Shown here piece by piece: positions 48,126-58,981 of a stretch of 64,000 nucleotides of DNA. The stretch comes from Umbilicaria muhlenbergii. Its lineage: Eukaryota; Ascomycota; Lecanoromycetes; Umbilicariales; Umbilicariaceae. The notes beneath the pieces were generated by a model. It worked only from the letters and a program-made list of their open reading frames with translations, did not search any database and was not told the origin of the DNA. The stretch covers positions 7,864,023-7,928,022 of the forward strand of contig KK106981.1 in assembly GCA_000611775.1 (NCBI GenBank). The letters run 5' to 3'. The position numbers and the translations under genes were made by a program. Every line of letters starts with the position of its first letter. Within the stretch, counting starts at the first letter, position 1.

Positions 48126-49718
48126 TCACGCCTCCTCTGCAGCTGACCCATTTTGCTTATTCTGCGTGAAACCGTCGTTCTGAGGATGGTCGCTCTTGAT
48201 GGTGGCTTTCCAACCGCCTTCATCCCTGTCTTCCCCCTTTTGTGGCCACAATATCTGCTTCAAGACAATAGCTCGAATCATCATGACGAAGACGAAGATC
48301 CAGACCACGATGAGAAGGACTGTCAGGACGCAACCGACCACTTGGATGGCCTTTGAGCCGAACGCTTGACCAACAGCGAACGTTGCTGTCACAAGAGCTG
48401 TATTTGGGAATACGAACGAGTACCATGTCATAGCGAAGGGCATTCGTTTGTGGCCCATGCATGACAAGAGTGCACCTACAGAAACGAACAAGAACCAAAG
48501 GGCGAGTCTGGAATATGTCAGCTGAAAGTAATGGCATGACCACGCTTCCTCCAACCTACCCCCAAAGCCAGATACTCAGGAAATTACCAACGACCTTCAA
48601 GATCATTGCCGCGGTCGGCCCATCGCCCATGAAATCTTCAGGAAGCGCGCGCTGAGCATTTGCTGCCATATTGATGATACCGGATACCGTGAATCCACAA
48701 GGGCCTATGGAAACAAACATACCAGGTCGAAGACTTTCTTGTGGAAGCTTCCGTGTCATGAGGCGGGACAAGTACGCGGAGTATATCATTAGAGAGACCA
48801 TGAAGCCAATGCCTTGTGCTGTGAACCCCCCTATGATGATGTCAAAAGCACGGCTTTGCCGTAGTTGCGAGCTCAGAATGCCCGCATGGGGACCAATAAT
48901 TAGGAGCGGGTAGGCAGGGAAAATCCAAATAGGTGTCATCTGCTGAATAGTATGGGTTTGAGTGGACCACCTAATTGAGGTTAGCACTACCTTGAGTCAT
49001 CCCGAGGGGGCCCTTGACATGAGTAGATAGATTCCGAATGAAGCTACGAACGCCAGTACAAGGTCGACCCAAAACAAGACACAAACAGTTGTGTTCAGCC
49101 AATGACCTGTCTTGTGCAACCCATATTGAGATATATTGATGAGTATAGTCCCGAATGATACTACACTAGCAGGGACGAAAAGAGACTCCGTCGGGTGCAA
49201 GAACGACGCCTTGAAGGTCTCCGGGAAGAGGTGAAACCGTAGAGATATCATGACGACATTGAATAAAAAAAGAACAATATTTAAGAGGAAGAAGATCGTG
49301 CCAATGGTGGTGAGGCCGTGGAAACGGAAAGGCACTGTCGAACGGGCAAAGATCCGTTAACATATGCGGAATACCACGGCCGCCTTTGTGCTGGAGCTCG
49401 TACCTGTATAAAGCACATTCGCAATTCCCCCCGTAGCCATTGTCATGGTGAAGAAGGTCCAAGTAAAGTGCCGGATGCGCTCCCGCCATTCAAGCTTCTC
49501 CAGCAACGCTGCCGAAACGAAGGTACCTCGATCTGGAAGGCGGTCGCGCCGCATGGTTGGTGAGTGTAGTGGCGAGTGAGACTGGGCACGTCCAAAACAT
49601 TCATCGTGACAATGTTGCTTAGTGGAGTGGCCACAATCCCGCCCCGAATCTTCGGCGATCGGGATACGGTAAAGCTCGTCTTCCGGGCACGGGTTGTGCT
49701 CTGCTGACGCTCGCCCAT
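48126..49718 (-). CDS. C4-dicarboxylate/malic acid transporter (TDT family)
   Basis: Plasma-membrane transporter of the Mae1/TehA fold. Exons 49718-49583, 49532-49404, 49334-49019, 48970-48560 and 48507-48126 give 457 aa, near S. pombe Mae1. About ten hydrophobic helices; typical stretches are HFTWTFFTMTMATGGIANVL, YTVPFRFHGLTTIGTIFFLL, TPIWIFPAYPLLIIGPHAG and RPGMFVSIGPCGFTVSGII. The tail after the last helix is hydrophilic and ends NGSAAEEA. The N-terminal exon (MGERQQSTTRARKTSFTVSR) is disordered; its GTCTCA donor is weak, and an alternative start at MRRDRLPDRG (about 49554) would remove it. Intron 3 (GTCAAG donor, 48 nt) restores YLLMWSTQTHTI. Malate or succinate as substrate is inferred from the family. 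Confidence 0.87.
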
Positions 49719-50457
49719 GGCGACAATGTTCGCCAAACTGAAAAGTGTCCGGTGAGGTAGTAGAGTGGGGCGTGGGGTTCGTCAGGTCCCCCATAGCTCT
49801 TGGCGGGCGTGCTTCAGTAGTAGATGCCGGAAGTACCGTTGCATTTGGATTTCAGGTACGTTGCTCAGGTTTGGTGATGAGCTAGGAGGGAGTGTGCGTT
49901 GGGAAAAGAAAATAGGAAACACGTCCATCATCATTGGCATTTGGGCTCACTACCTCTAGTATCGCCGAGGAGTGCGGGGAGTGTGTGAATGCTTGCTCTG
50001 GCAGTGGAACGACGCGGTAGAGTGGAAGGGAGGTGGGGAGGGGGGCGAGTGGGCTAAGAAAAGAAAAAGGTTGCTCCCGCGCACCTGACTCGCAGCTCTG
50101 CAGTCTGCATCATCTGCCTATAACATCTCGAACATTCTTCTCCGAGGAGTCGGCGAGTCCACGTTTGAACCCCTAAAGAAAACATTGGCTTGAAGCACAT
50201 GCAACCCCGGAGAACTTGATGTGGATACTGCATGGCGCGCCTCAACATCTCCAGCATTTCCACAACACCACCGCAGACTACCAACGAATGGAAGCTCTAC
50301 TTCTGACTACAGCATCGTCACTTCTTTCGCAACCAACGATATCGTGCGTTACATCAGGGCCAAGAAGTCTATCCCTAATTTCCTCTACTCTATCTGTCCT
50401 TGCGCCAGAACACCCTCTGTCTCCTCAACCCGCTCATCCCCCCATCCACTCATCCCC
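49719..50457. other. Intergenic region upstream of the transporter
   Basis: Holds the transporter promoter. No gene seen; overlapping frames at 50054-50284 and 50216-50767 are not family-like. Confidence 0.45.
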
Positions 50458-51063
50458 TCACTCCGTCTTCTTAACAGTCTCCACCACTGTCATGTCATCT
50501 GTCTCCGCCAGTAATGCCTTCTTAGCACGCTTAATCGCCTCCAACTCATCATCAGTGCTCATTTCCTTCTCCTCTTCCACCTTGACTGCACCCTCCCCAC
50601 CAACCCACCCTTCCGTTTCTGTCCCAAAATCCCTAGTCGTTGGGTTTGCCTCTTCCTTCATCGCAGGTTTCGTCAAATCCAGGCCCGCAGTCGCATACCC
50701 TGGTTCTAACGGTTTTGATTGGTATGCCCCACTGGTCGGGCGAACTGGGTCGACTGGAGCCACGTGATCGATGGCCAACGTGACATTCGGCGGCGCGGTG
50801 GTGCTTTCTCTGATCTGGTCAATGTTGGGAGGACCGTATGGTATCCTAGCAGAGTCGTTGGCGGAATTCTTTTTGGTAGGGGAGTTGCCCGTGCTGGATA
50901 GGGAAGACGAGAAGGCGGTGTTGGACGGAGGGTGGGTAGCGCTTGCGGGCGTTTTCGCTCGGGTTCCCTTGGGAGAGTATGAGGATCCGGGTGCCTCGCC
51001 GGTGGATGGACTCATCGAGTCGCTTCTTGCCTTTCTGTTCTTAGGGGGTGTTTTGTTGGACAT
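50458..51063 (-). CDS. Disordered hypothetical protein, 201 aa
   Basis: Single exon from MSNKTPPKNRKARSD; an ATG or near-cognate start 21 nt upstream would add MQLPRND. The N-terminal 70 residues are rich in Ser, Thr, Pro and Lys. The middle has IPYGPPNIDQIRESTTAPP, and the end is acidic and helical (STDDELEAIKRAKKALLAET, DDMTVVETVKKTE). No domain recognised; probably an intrinsically disordered regulator or chromatin-associated protein, which is a guess. The long clean frame with biased but consistent composition supports coding. Confidence 0.55.
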   Translation of the reverse strand: MSNKTPPKNRKARSDSMSPSTGEAPGSSYSPKGTRAKTPASATHPPSNTAFSSSLSSTGNSPTKKNSANDSARIPYGPPNIDQIRESTTAPPNVTLAIDHVAPVDPVRPTSGAYQSKPLEPGYATAGLDLTKPAMKEEANPTTRDFGTETEGWVGGEGAVKVEEEKEMSTDDELEAIKRAKKALLAETDDMTVVETVKKTE

Positions 51064-51713
51064 GTCGTTCCGTGGCAACTGCAAGCGATGCTAATTGCAA
51101 GTTAGAAGATGGGACGTTATCGGTCTGTTTAAGGGAGCCGTTGGCAAGTTATTAATACCTGAACACGGAACCATATGCCTTGTTTGACGGGGTTACACCT
51201 GCTGCACGTTGACGGTCACGATGCATTGCCTCTTTGGGTTTGACAAACAGCATCATGCGCACGTGGTAGGGCATGTGACCTAAAGTCATTGTTCGAATAC
51301 CAAGAAAAGCTTTGTGCCGGTTAGGCGCGTTCTGCCGATGGCCATGTTATGAGGGACTGCATCAACTGTCTCAACAGTCGGGGTTTTGATGACGAGTGCA
51401 ATTGCCAGGCGCAATATCATGTCATATGGCAGCTTTGAGTGAAGAAATCCAGGGCAAAGTCAGCAACAAAGACAAAGCACATTCTATTATCCCCAGAGCG
51501 CATGCTGCAGACCTTGATTCGTGGCGTGTAATGTTTGCGTACATGCTCGTTTCCAGCACGTAACTTCCATTGTGAGGAGAGCAAAGGGTTCCTGCAACTT
51601 CTATACGCGGCTTACTGTGATGATCGGCTCAACACGTTTAGTACCACAAACTCACGCGCAAGAGGTGTGAAATCTCATGTATCCAAGGCTTATAGCCGAA
51701 TCAATCCTAACTA
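51064..51713. other. Intergenic, no gene seen
   Basis: 3' flank of the Atg22-like gene and upstream region of the disordered protein. Nothing noted. Confidence 0.45.
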
Positions 51714-53636
51714 TCAACTAACCAAACTTCCACTCCCTCCACTACTACTCCCCGCCAGCTTCTCCCTCAAGGTCCTCTCGTCTTCTAGAAATCTAGCCTG
51801 CTCTATCCGGCTCTTCTTGAGATCAACAAACAGCACTAACAACAGCATACTCGCAATACTCAAAGCAAACAAGAAGTAGAAGGGCGTGCTATTGTTGCCA
51901 TGGGAAGCGTCGATGATGGCGCTCGACACGAGGGGGCCGATGAAGCTGGATGTCTTGCCGATTATGGAGAAGAGGCTGAAAAAGAGAAACTCCTTGCCGC
52001 GAGGGGTAACCTCAGAGATCTAGGTACGTCTTGTGAGCACATGCGGTAGGTGTAGGGATAGGAGGGTACACACCATGATTTGACTATACGAGTACCATGG
52101 ACAAACAAAGAGACCATAGAATGTTTGATACACCCACAACTCCCACACATTGTGAAAGCCGAACTTCTGGGACCAGATGCCAATCATGCCCCAGCCATCT
52201 CTATCACGGCCGTTAATGGGATTCTTTCTCGAATCTAATTGGTGGGGACACTTACAGCACGATTATGCCAGCCATGACAGCATTGAACATGGTTTTGGTG
52301 CTGAAGGCGAATCGGCGCTGAATCCGCCAGAAACTGTATATACCCACCGCCTGAGCTGCAATACCTACGAGTAAGAGGTATGTCAATGTCAAGGTGTCAT
52401 ATACAACAACAGAGTTCTGCAGAGTTCCGATCACAGTTACAGTTGTGTTCAGGGAGTCGCCTAGTAGAAAGTAGCCTGCGACATAGTATGAGCATGAAGG
52501 ATCCTTGTATGTTTTTGATACCACCTACCAACGAGATACAGTAAGCTCTGCTTCAGTCGCCATATTTGCGTAAGAGCGCGATATAGCTGCCAAAGCCCAA
52601 CCATGACACTGACCCACTCGTCAGCAAGCGTTCTGTACTGGAAGGATCTCTCTTACATGTTCATATGAGGCGGTAACGGCTGGCCTGGCCGTCGCTTCTC
52701 AAGCACAAACCACGGAATGGCTAGCAGTAGCCAAACTCCTGTGGCGAAAGCAATAAGAACACTCAGTCCCCAATTGTTGTTCGCTTGGCTGGCTCGAACG
52801 TGCACCCCATAAAGCACTCCGACAATGACGGCCAGAATGACAATTTCCCCCAATGACTGGATATAGAACGCCATGTTCGAGAGCCTGCTCCTTTGCATCA
52901 TATCGGCAAAATCATACTCGTCACGAGTGATGCTCCCTGCGCTGTATGCCTGAGCTTTTTCTCTCAACTGGGGCGTGTTGCGCGCAAGACCGGGGAATGC
53001 GGCGGTCCAGAAGGTAAGTGTTGTTTGGTATGCAATAACTTCTCCATTGTTAGTAGTAGTGCTATACATGGCGGACGTGTATACCTACGTCCTACTATGT
53101 ACATTCCTGTGGCCACCTCCCATTTGTTTGCCGTATGTATACCAAGCCATCCAAAGCCAATTGCAAATGCGAAGATTGAGAGTACAATGAGAATGTTTGG
53201 CCGTGATCTCCCAAAGTCTATAAGGATCAGTGTTGCTTTCTCCCAGCCTGCTCCAACAACAATGCGTACCAGCGTAGCTTCCAATGACCAAGAATATCAC
53301 GATTTGTAGAGCAAAACTGATCCCATTGGACAACAACACGATACTGTTGATCGTCCTGTCCCGGCCCGCAAAGTGCAGTATTTCACTGTCTCCGGCCGCC
53401 TGATACAAAAGATTCTGGAAAGCCGTTGGTGCGAAGTTGAACAGCGTCAACCCATTATTGCCAATGTAGTACGCATAGTAAGCCCAGATTTCCCATTTCG
53501 AAGTTTCGTACTTGGGATCGAATTGATCCGGCGCAACGGGATGCTCCTCCTTCGGCACACCGTCGACTTCGATGCCGCCCTTTAATGGATCCTCTGCCAT
53601 AGGCATTGGCGCAAAGCCGGGGTCGTTCGCAGCCAT
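51714..53636 (-). CDS. Atg22-like MFS transporter
   Basis: Relative of Atg22, which exports amino acids from the vacuole after autophagic breakdown. Seven exons: 53636-53270, 53217-53089, 53038-52657, 52608-52529, 52475-52256, 52200-52074, 52019-51714; 536 aa. The hydrophilic N terminus (MAANDPGFAPMPMAEDPLK) leads to KWEIWAYYAYYIGNNGLTLF. Later stretches are FGRSRPNILIVLSIFAFAIG, FLLGDSLNTTVTVIGTLQNS and MISEVTPRGKEFLFFSLFSI, then IGKTSSFIGPLVSSAIID, all typical of Atg22-like proteins. About 11-12 membrane helices. Filamentous fungi usually have several paralogs, so this need not be the autophagy ortholog. Six introns of 48-55 nt keep the frame. Confidence 0.87.
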
Positions 53637-54808
53637 TTTTCTTTGATTTTTCAATTGCTCCAAGCGGTCATAAGATGCTGCCGATAGGTCTGTGGAAGAA
53701 GAGGAAGACGCAAATAAGAGATTGCGCCGGCATATCGATAAGTCGGATACACTATACTAGTTGGCCGGCACAGTCCACAGGTGTAGGTAGCTGTACGATA
53801 GCCTTGGGCGGGTGATGGGCGCGATCGCGCAGAAAAACATTTCGACGTCATTCCGCATTGGGAGAGATAAGCTAAAGCTGCTAGACAAGCCTCTGGAGCA
53901 AGCTTGTCGGCGATAACGTCCTCAAAGTCCTGAATAAGGTATAGAGTCCCTTGACACTTCGACATCCGAATCATTTGAGAGGCAGTCAAATGCAAGACTC
54001 TTAAACATCATGGAAAGGAAGACTGGTTGTCCCTAACTGAGACGTCTCACGATAACTTAGCTACCTCGCTTATGAAAAAGGTTCGGTGTGGAAGACTTAA
54101 AACACATGAAGTCTAGAAGTAACAGTCCTCGACATAATGACCCTCGCAATAAATCTCAACTTCGATGGTATCAAAGGATACCCAGCTGCGTAGGCCTGAA
54201 AAGCCAAATCGCTATAGCTGCTCTTGAACTTTGCGAACTTTTCTGGTTGTCGAGTTGATGAGGGGGCCCAGCAAGGGACTGCCAACTGCCTTGACCCTAC
54301 ACTAGTAATTTTTGGGTTGAAACCCTAACGCTCCGAATGGGGCAAACTCATATCAATTGCTTGGCATCTGCCCGTGACAATAGCAAGAGCAACGGTTCTC
54401 GGGTCATCCTTCACGGAGTAGCACACGAAGAAAATAACAACACTAACTAGCATCATCATACCCTTAGCACATTATCAATCCTCTGCCAATAGTCGACGTC
54501 GACAATCACTAAGCGACACTATCCGCAATCACAAAATTCGTAGTCTCTCTTCTCCCATTCAACCTTTTGCGGTCCACCTAGCAAACAAAGAGCCCGTACC
54601 CTAGCAATCACCACAACATCCCACGTGCCCACCATCCCCGTCCCAACCCCAAATCCATAAAGCCAACCTCCTACCTTCCTTCCGATCACCATTTCATGCC
54701 GTAACCATCCCCCATTCGCACTACCACCAGCTCACCCACATCATCCTCATCCCCTCACCACCCACAACGCCTTCAACCCCATCTCCAATCCAACCCCCTT
54801 CCCCCATA
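53637..54808. other. Divergent intergenic 1.2 kb
   Basis: Promoters of the Atg22-like gene and the following gene. The right end (54540-54800) is strongly C-rich on the plus strand. No gene seen. Confidence 0.45.
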
Positions 54809-55783
54809 ATGTCTCACAACCCCTCCCCCTCCCTCCACGACATCCCAATCAACCCCACCCCCAGCTCCCCAACCCAACCCTTCACCCAACCCCCCACCCA
54901 CCCCCCTCCCCCCCAGTACGACCTCCCCATCTTCCTCCGCCTCCAGCACCCCCCCACCAGCACCACCCTCCCCATCCTCCTCCCCCCCACCGCCACCGCC
55001 CCCCTCCTAGCCACCTACCTCTCCCTCCTCCTCTCGTCCCTCGGCCTCCCCCTCCCCCCCTCTCACCACATCGACCCCACCACCCTCCGCATAGAATGGG
55101 ACCACTCCGTCTCCTCCTACTACGCGGGTGTTGTGCACCCGCACACGAATCTCATGCAGCAGATGAGTCTGAGCGCGACGTTTGCGTTGCTGGCGGCGAG
55201 GGGGGGCAGGGATGTTTTGGTTGCGGAGGTGGTGGATGGGGAAGGGAGTGGAGTGGGGGTGAGGAGGGGTAAGGCGGTGGAGATTCGGGATCCGAGGACG
55301 GGGAGGGAGGTGAGGCCGTTTTTGGCGGAGGGGCGGGCGGAGGGGAGGGGGTTGGGTCTGGGGGCGACTGCTTTTATGCCTGAGGGAGTGAAGGGGGAGG
55401 GGGGGAAGAAGGAGGGGGAGTGGGAGGATGGAAAGAAGGAAACCGAGGGGAAGGAGCGCGAGATGGAGGGATTGCGCGGTAAGGAGGAGGGGAAGGGACG
55501 TCGGATGCGCGGGGAGGGGAGGGAGGGTAGTGGTGGGGGGGTGACGTTGGGTAAGCGGAACGACGTTCGGGGACACTAGTGGTTGGAAGGACGGAAGAAG
55601 CGAGGAAGTACTTTGACGTGGACTTCAAGTGTACCCGTGGGAGAGGTCCGTTCGATGAGTCCGGCTCGGGTCAACCCTGGAGGTGGGAGAGAGGGGAAGA
55701 AATGCAAGTGCATGAGGCAGCCCTACACTTGGTACCTTCAAGGTACAGAGCCCCCCAACAGCATCCAGGAAATCGACGAGTGA
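54809..55783 (+). CDS. Unrecognised protein with strong strand asymmetry
   Basis: The frame opens at MSHNPSPSLHDIPINPTPS, with a Pro-rich head, then PIFLRLQHPPTSTTLPILLP and IEWDHSVSSYYAGVVHPHTN. A basic/acidic low-complexity middle follows. A stop at 55577-55579 ends the frame, but the same frame resumes with LEGRKKRGSTLTWTSSVPVG, then REGKKCKCMRQPYTWYLQGT and stops at 55783. The KCKCMRQPYTWYLQG part looks conserved, so I propose a short intron ending at CACTAG|TGG. A phase-0 donor at GTGACG would make it only 39 nt, so the border is doubtful. The first half is C-rich and the second half G-rich on the sense strand. Function unknown. Confidence 0.5.
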
Positions 55784-55913
55784 AAGTTTGTAACCTCGCG
55801 GGTGATATCATATGTGCTTAGTACTGCGTACGCTGGATGCTATGATCGACAGTAAAAAGAGGTATCAAAAGAGCAGTGACATAAGAAATCGACAGAAGCA
55901 TCGCGAACAGTGA

Positions 55914-57680
55914 CTAGAGGCCTAAGTTGAATTCTACCCCCACGTCGATGTCTCGAGCTGTAACCACACACGTCAGCAACTAGAGTAGCAGAGGAGTAGA
56001 AGGAGTGCTTACCCATCTTCACCACCTTTGAGAACTGCACAGATTTCTCAGCTGCAGTCTGCAAATCTTCGATCGAGAAGATCTTCAAGCCCGAGTCATT
56101 TATCTGTAACCGACGTCAGTGGGGACCACGTTATTGTCTAGCCCGTCAGGACCAACCAATTTGTGTGCCTTCTCCATATTCGTCCCCTGCAACCTGGCTA
56201 CAACAGGTGTTCGTAGGTTCATGCTCTTCACAACGGCGATTAGACCTTGAGCAATCGCGTCACACCGCACGATACCGCCAAAGATGTTAACAAATATCGC
56301 CGTGACCTTGGGATCGCTCGTGATTAGGTCAAATGCTTGCTTGATGGCTGCTGGGGTGGCTCCACCACCGACATCCAGAAAGTTTGCTGGCTGCCCGCCG
56401 TTGAGTTTGATAATGTCCATCGTGGCCATGGCGAGACCGGCACCATTGACTGCAGTATGTTAGTCTAGAAAACAGACAGATTATTATTGGGCCTACCCAA
56501 ACATCCAATATCACCGTCGAGCTTGATGAAGTTCAACCCGTGCCTAGCCGTGTTAGCTGGAATTGCTCTTCTAGGTCTTTCATCAATGCGCATACTCAGC
56601 AGCCTTGACCTCATCTGCATCCTCTTGAGATTTATCCCTCCATGAGAAAACCTCCTCCTGCCTGAACTCTGCGTTGTCGTCGAAATTCAACTTGGCATCC
56701 ATAGCCAAGACCTGATGATCAGATGTCTCAGAAAGCGGGTTGATCTCGATTTGCGTAGCATCTTTCTCCATGAACACCTTGTACAACTTCTGTATCGTGT
56801 CCTTGGCGTCCTCGATACATTGTTCCGAAAAGCCCAGCTCAGTAGCGATATTGGTCGCCATATCATCGGTAACGCCTTTGTGGATATCAACCTTGGTAGT
56901 CATAATGGCGTCGGGATTTTCCTTGGCTACGGTCTCAATGTCCATACCACCCTGCGAAGAGGCAACAATCACTGGCGCTTGTGATTGGCGGTCCATCAGG
57001 ATAGCAAGGTAGAATTCTCTTCGTGCGAATTTGCGTTCGCAGATGTAGACGGCGTTGCAGATACGTCCTGCGGCCCCGGTTTGTTTGGTCACAAGCTTGT
57101 GGCCGATCATTTGGTCGGCGAACATTCTGGCTTCGGTGGGCCTGTCAAGAACACAAGAAATTAGCTACCGCAGAAGGATCAGGAAGTCCTTTATCAAAAG
57201 GGGCCCCGTACGAATAGATCACTCGAACGCCTCCCTTCAAGCCGTTATCGAAGGTGCCCTTCCCTCGTCCGCCGGCGAGGACCTGAGCCTTGATAACGAT
57301 ATCCTCTCCGCCTGATCATGATAAGCCAGAATACTAATCATCAAAGAGCTAGGAACTCCCTACCAAGCTGCTTGGCGATGGTTTCTGCCTCTTGCGCCGT
57401 GCGGGCAACATCGCCCTTTGGTACACCGATGCCGTACTGCCAATTGTGAGCCCGACTATTATGCAGCATGATTTGAAAAGCCATACGGTTTTAAGCAATC
57501 TAGCCGAAAGATACTCATGTATCGAAAGAGCGCGCTTTTGCTGTACGCCGGAGCTCTTGATAGGCCCATCCTGCTATCAGAAGTCAGCTCCACTTTGAAC
57601 GCAAACAGATCATGTCAAAAGCTCACCTTGGCTGCTCTGAGCGCAGCGGCCAATGGCCGACTGCGGGCAATCTTGAACAT
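55914..57680 (-). CDS. LSC2: Succinyl-CoA ligase beta subunit, mitochondrial
   Basis: TCA-cycle enzyme converting succinyl-CoA to succinate with nucleotide phosphorylation. Nine exons: 57680-57627, 57570-57487, 57436-57364, 57311-57212, 57141-56596, 56543-56497, 56449-56157, 56103-56013, 55957-55914; 443 aa. The N terminus [18 protein letters not shown] is a mitochondrial presequence. The ATP-grasp part includes [60 protein letters not shown] and [13 protein letters not shown]. The CoA-ligase part includes [39 protein letters not shown] and [15 protein letters not shown]. It ends [14 protein letters not shown]. Introns are 47-70 nt; one (56156-56104) has a GTTGGT donor and restores [15 protein letters not shown]. 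Confidence 0.95.
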
Positions 57681-57894
57681 GGTGACAGGCAAAGACAGAG
57701 CAATTGCCTGGAGCTGATATATGGTGGGTGGTCAAGGTTATCTCATCCGTGCTTGATTCTAGCAGCTGTGGTTCGAAATGCCAAGACCGGTAGACCGGCA
57801 ACTACCGAGGCACTATCGTGATTGGCCGCTGCACGGCGAAGCTCTCTATCAACAACGCAGGGCTCTACTATAGGCAGCTTTTACCATAGCGACA
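57681..57894. promoter_or_regulatory. Bidirectional promoter region LSC2 / DUF3245
   Basis: 214 bp between the two start codons, so control elements for both genes should lie here. No specific motif claimed. Confidence 0.5.
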
Positions 57895-58611
57895 ATGCCA
57901 GCGACTACGAGTGAAGCCGATATAATCTTCAACAAGGCTAACGTGGCTCTTGCCAAAAGTCAGCGCCTAATCGCATCATGGCTCCCCCCTCGAACCGCAG
58001 AGGAGCTTGCAAATGCCAAATCAGAGGAAGAAATCGAGAAGGAGGAGCAAGAGATGTTCGCACCGGTCCCAGAACTGTAGGCCGAGTCTTTTCCATGATC
58101 TAAGACGGCGTCGGGGCTGATTGTGGGTAGACTCGGCCTAGGGGCACCACTACCACCAGACATCAAAGACGGGGACGCAAGACGCCAGGAACTTGCGTCG
58201 AATGATGAATTACGGAAGCAGTTGCTTGGGAAGGATTTTCAGAGACTACAAGGGAAGGGACTCAAAGGAAACAAGTCGGCTGCGGCTTTAGGACAGCTGG
58301 GGAGTAAACCTCGGCCAGCACCGGTGAAGCGGGAGTTGGGATCTGATGACGAGGATGAAGCCGGTCGATCATCGTTGGGGAAATCGAAACGGACGAAGGT
58401 GGCTATCAGACAGGAAGCAGCAGGCGGTGAAGACGATGAGGTTGTCAAAGCTCCTAATGGAGGGGATGGCAAGCCACAGGATAGTCCAAGACCGCCGAAG
58501 AAGGCGAGCAATTACTTGGACGAGGTTCTAGCGGAGAAGTCGCGGAAGAAGCAGAAAAAGAAGAACAAGAAGAAGCGCAAGGGCGAGGCGAATGGTGGGG
58601 ATATTGCATAA
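57895..58611 (+). CDS. DUF3245-family protein
   Basis: Exons 57895-58076 and 58131-58611 give 220 aa. The N terminus carries the conserved block: ADIIFNKANVALAKSQRLIA, SWLPPRTAEELANAKSEEEI and, across the intron, VPELLGLGAPLPPDIKDGD. The remainder is charged: ELRKQLLGKDFQRLQGKGLK, an acidic Ser patch (GSDDEDEAGRSS), and a C-terminal Lys run (KSRKKQKKKNKKKRKGE) that resembles a nuclear or nucleolar signal. The family is fungal and uncharacterised as far as I know. The family name is from memory. Confidence 0.82.
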
Positions 58612-58981
58612 GAGCAACCACCATTGCATCTGTGTCATGTACTATTGCTTCAACGCTTAGATCATACTGAACAATAGGCCCAGAGCATCAGTGACTATCA
58701 TTATACGCTGAAACTGGAAATCTATACGAAAGAGATGGTCATTATAGATCCGCCGAACGTTATAGAAACCCAAGATTTACCGCAGCCACATATACCGCCA
58801 CGCAGGAATGGGAATAGATGACACAAGGACTTAGCACCCCAACGCACCCCGTGCTTCGATATATCAGATATCCACCGTGCAATTTTTCAAGCAACCCTCT
58901 CTCCATACTTTTTGGTATAAAGCCTGTAATTTCCAAACACCCGAAAGGACATGTATAGTGGTAGAAGTAATCAAAAAGCCA
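58612..58981. other. Convergent 3' flanks
   Basis: AT-rich spacer between the DUF3245 and HSF-type genes. Nothing further seen. Confidence 0.5.

Noticed and set aside
55007-55628. Minus-strand Pro/Leu/Ser-rich frames opposite the gene at 54809
   Set aside because: Antisense shadow of G-rich coding sequence with no recognisable motif.
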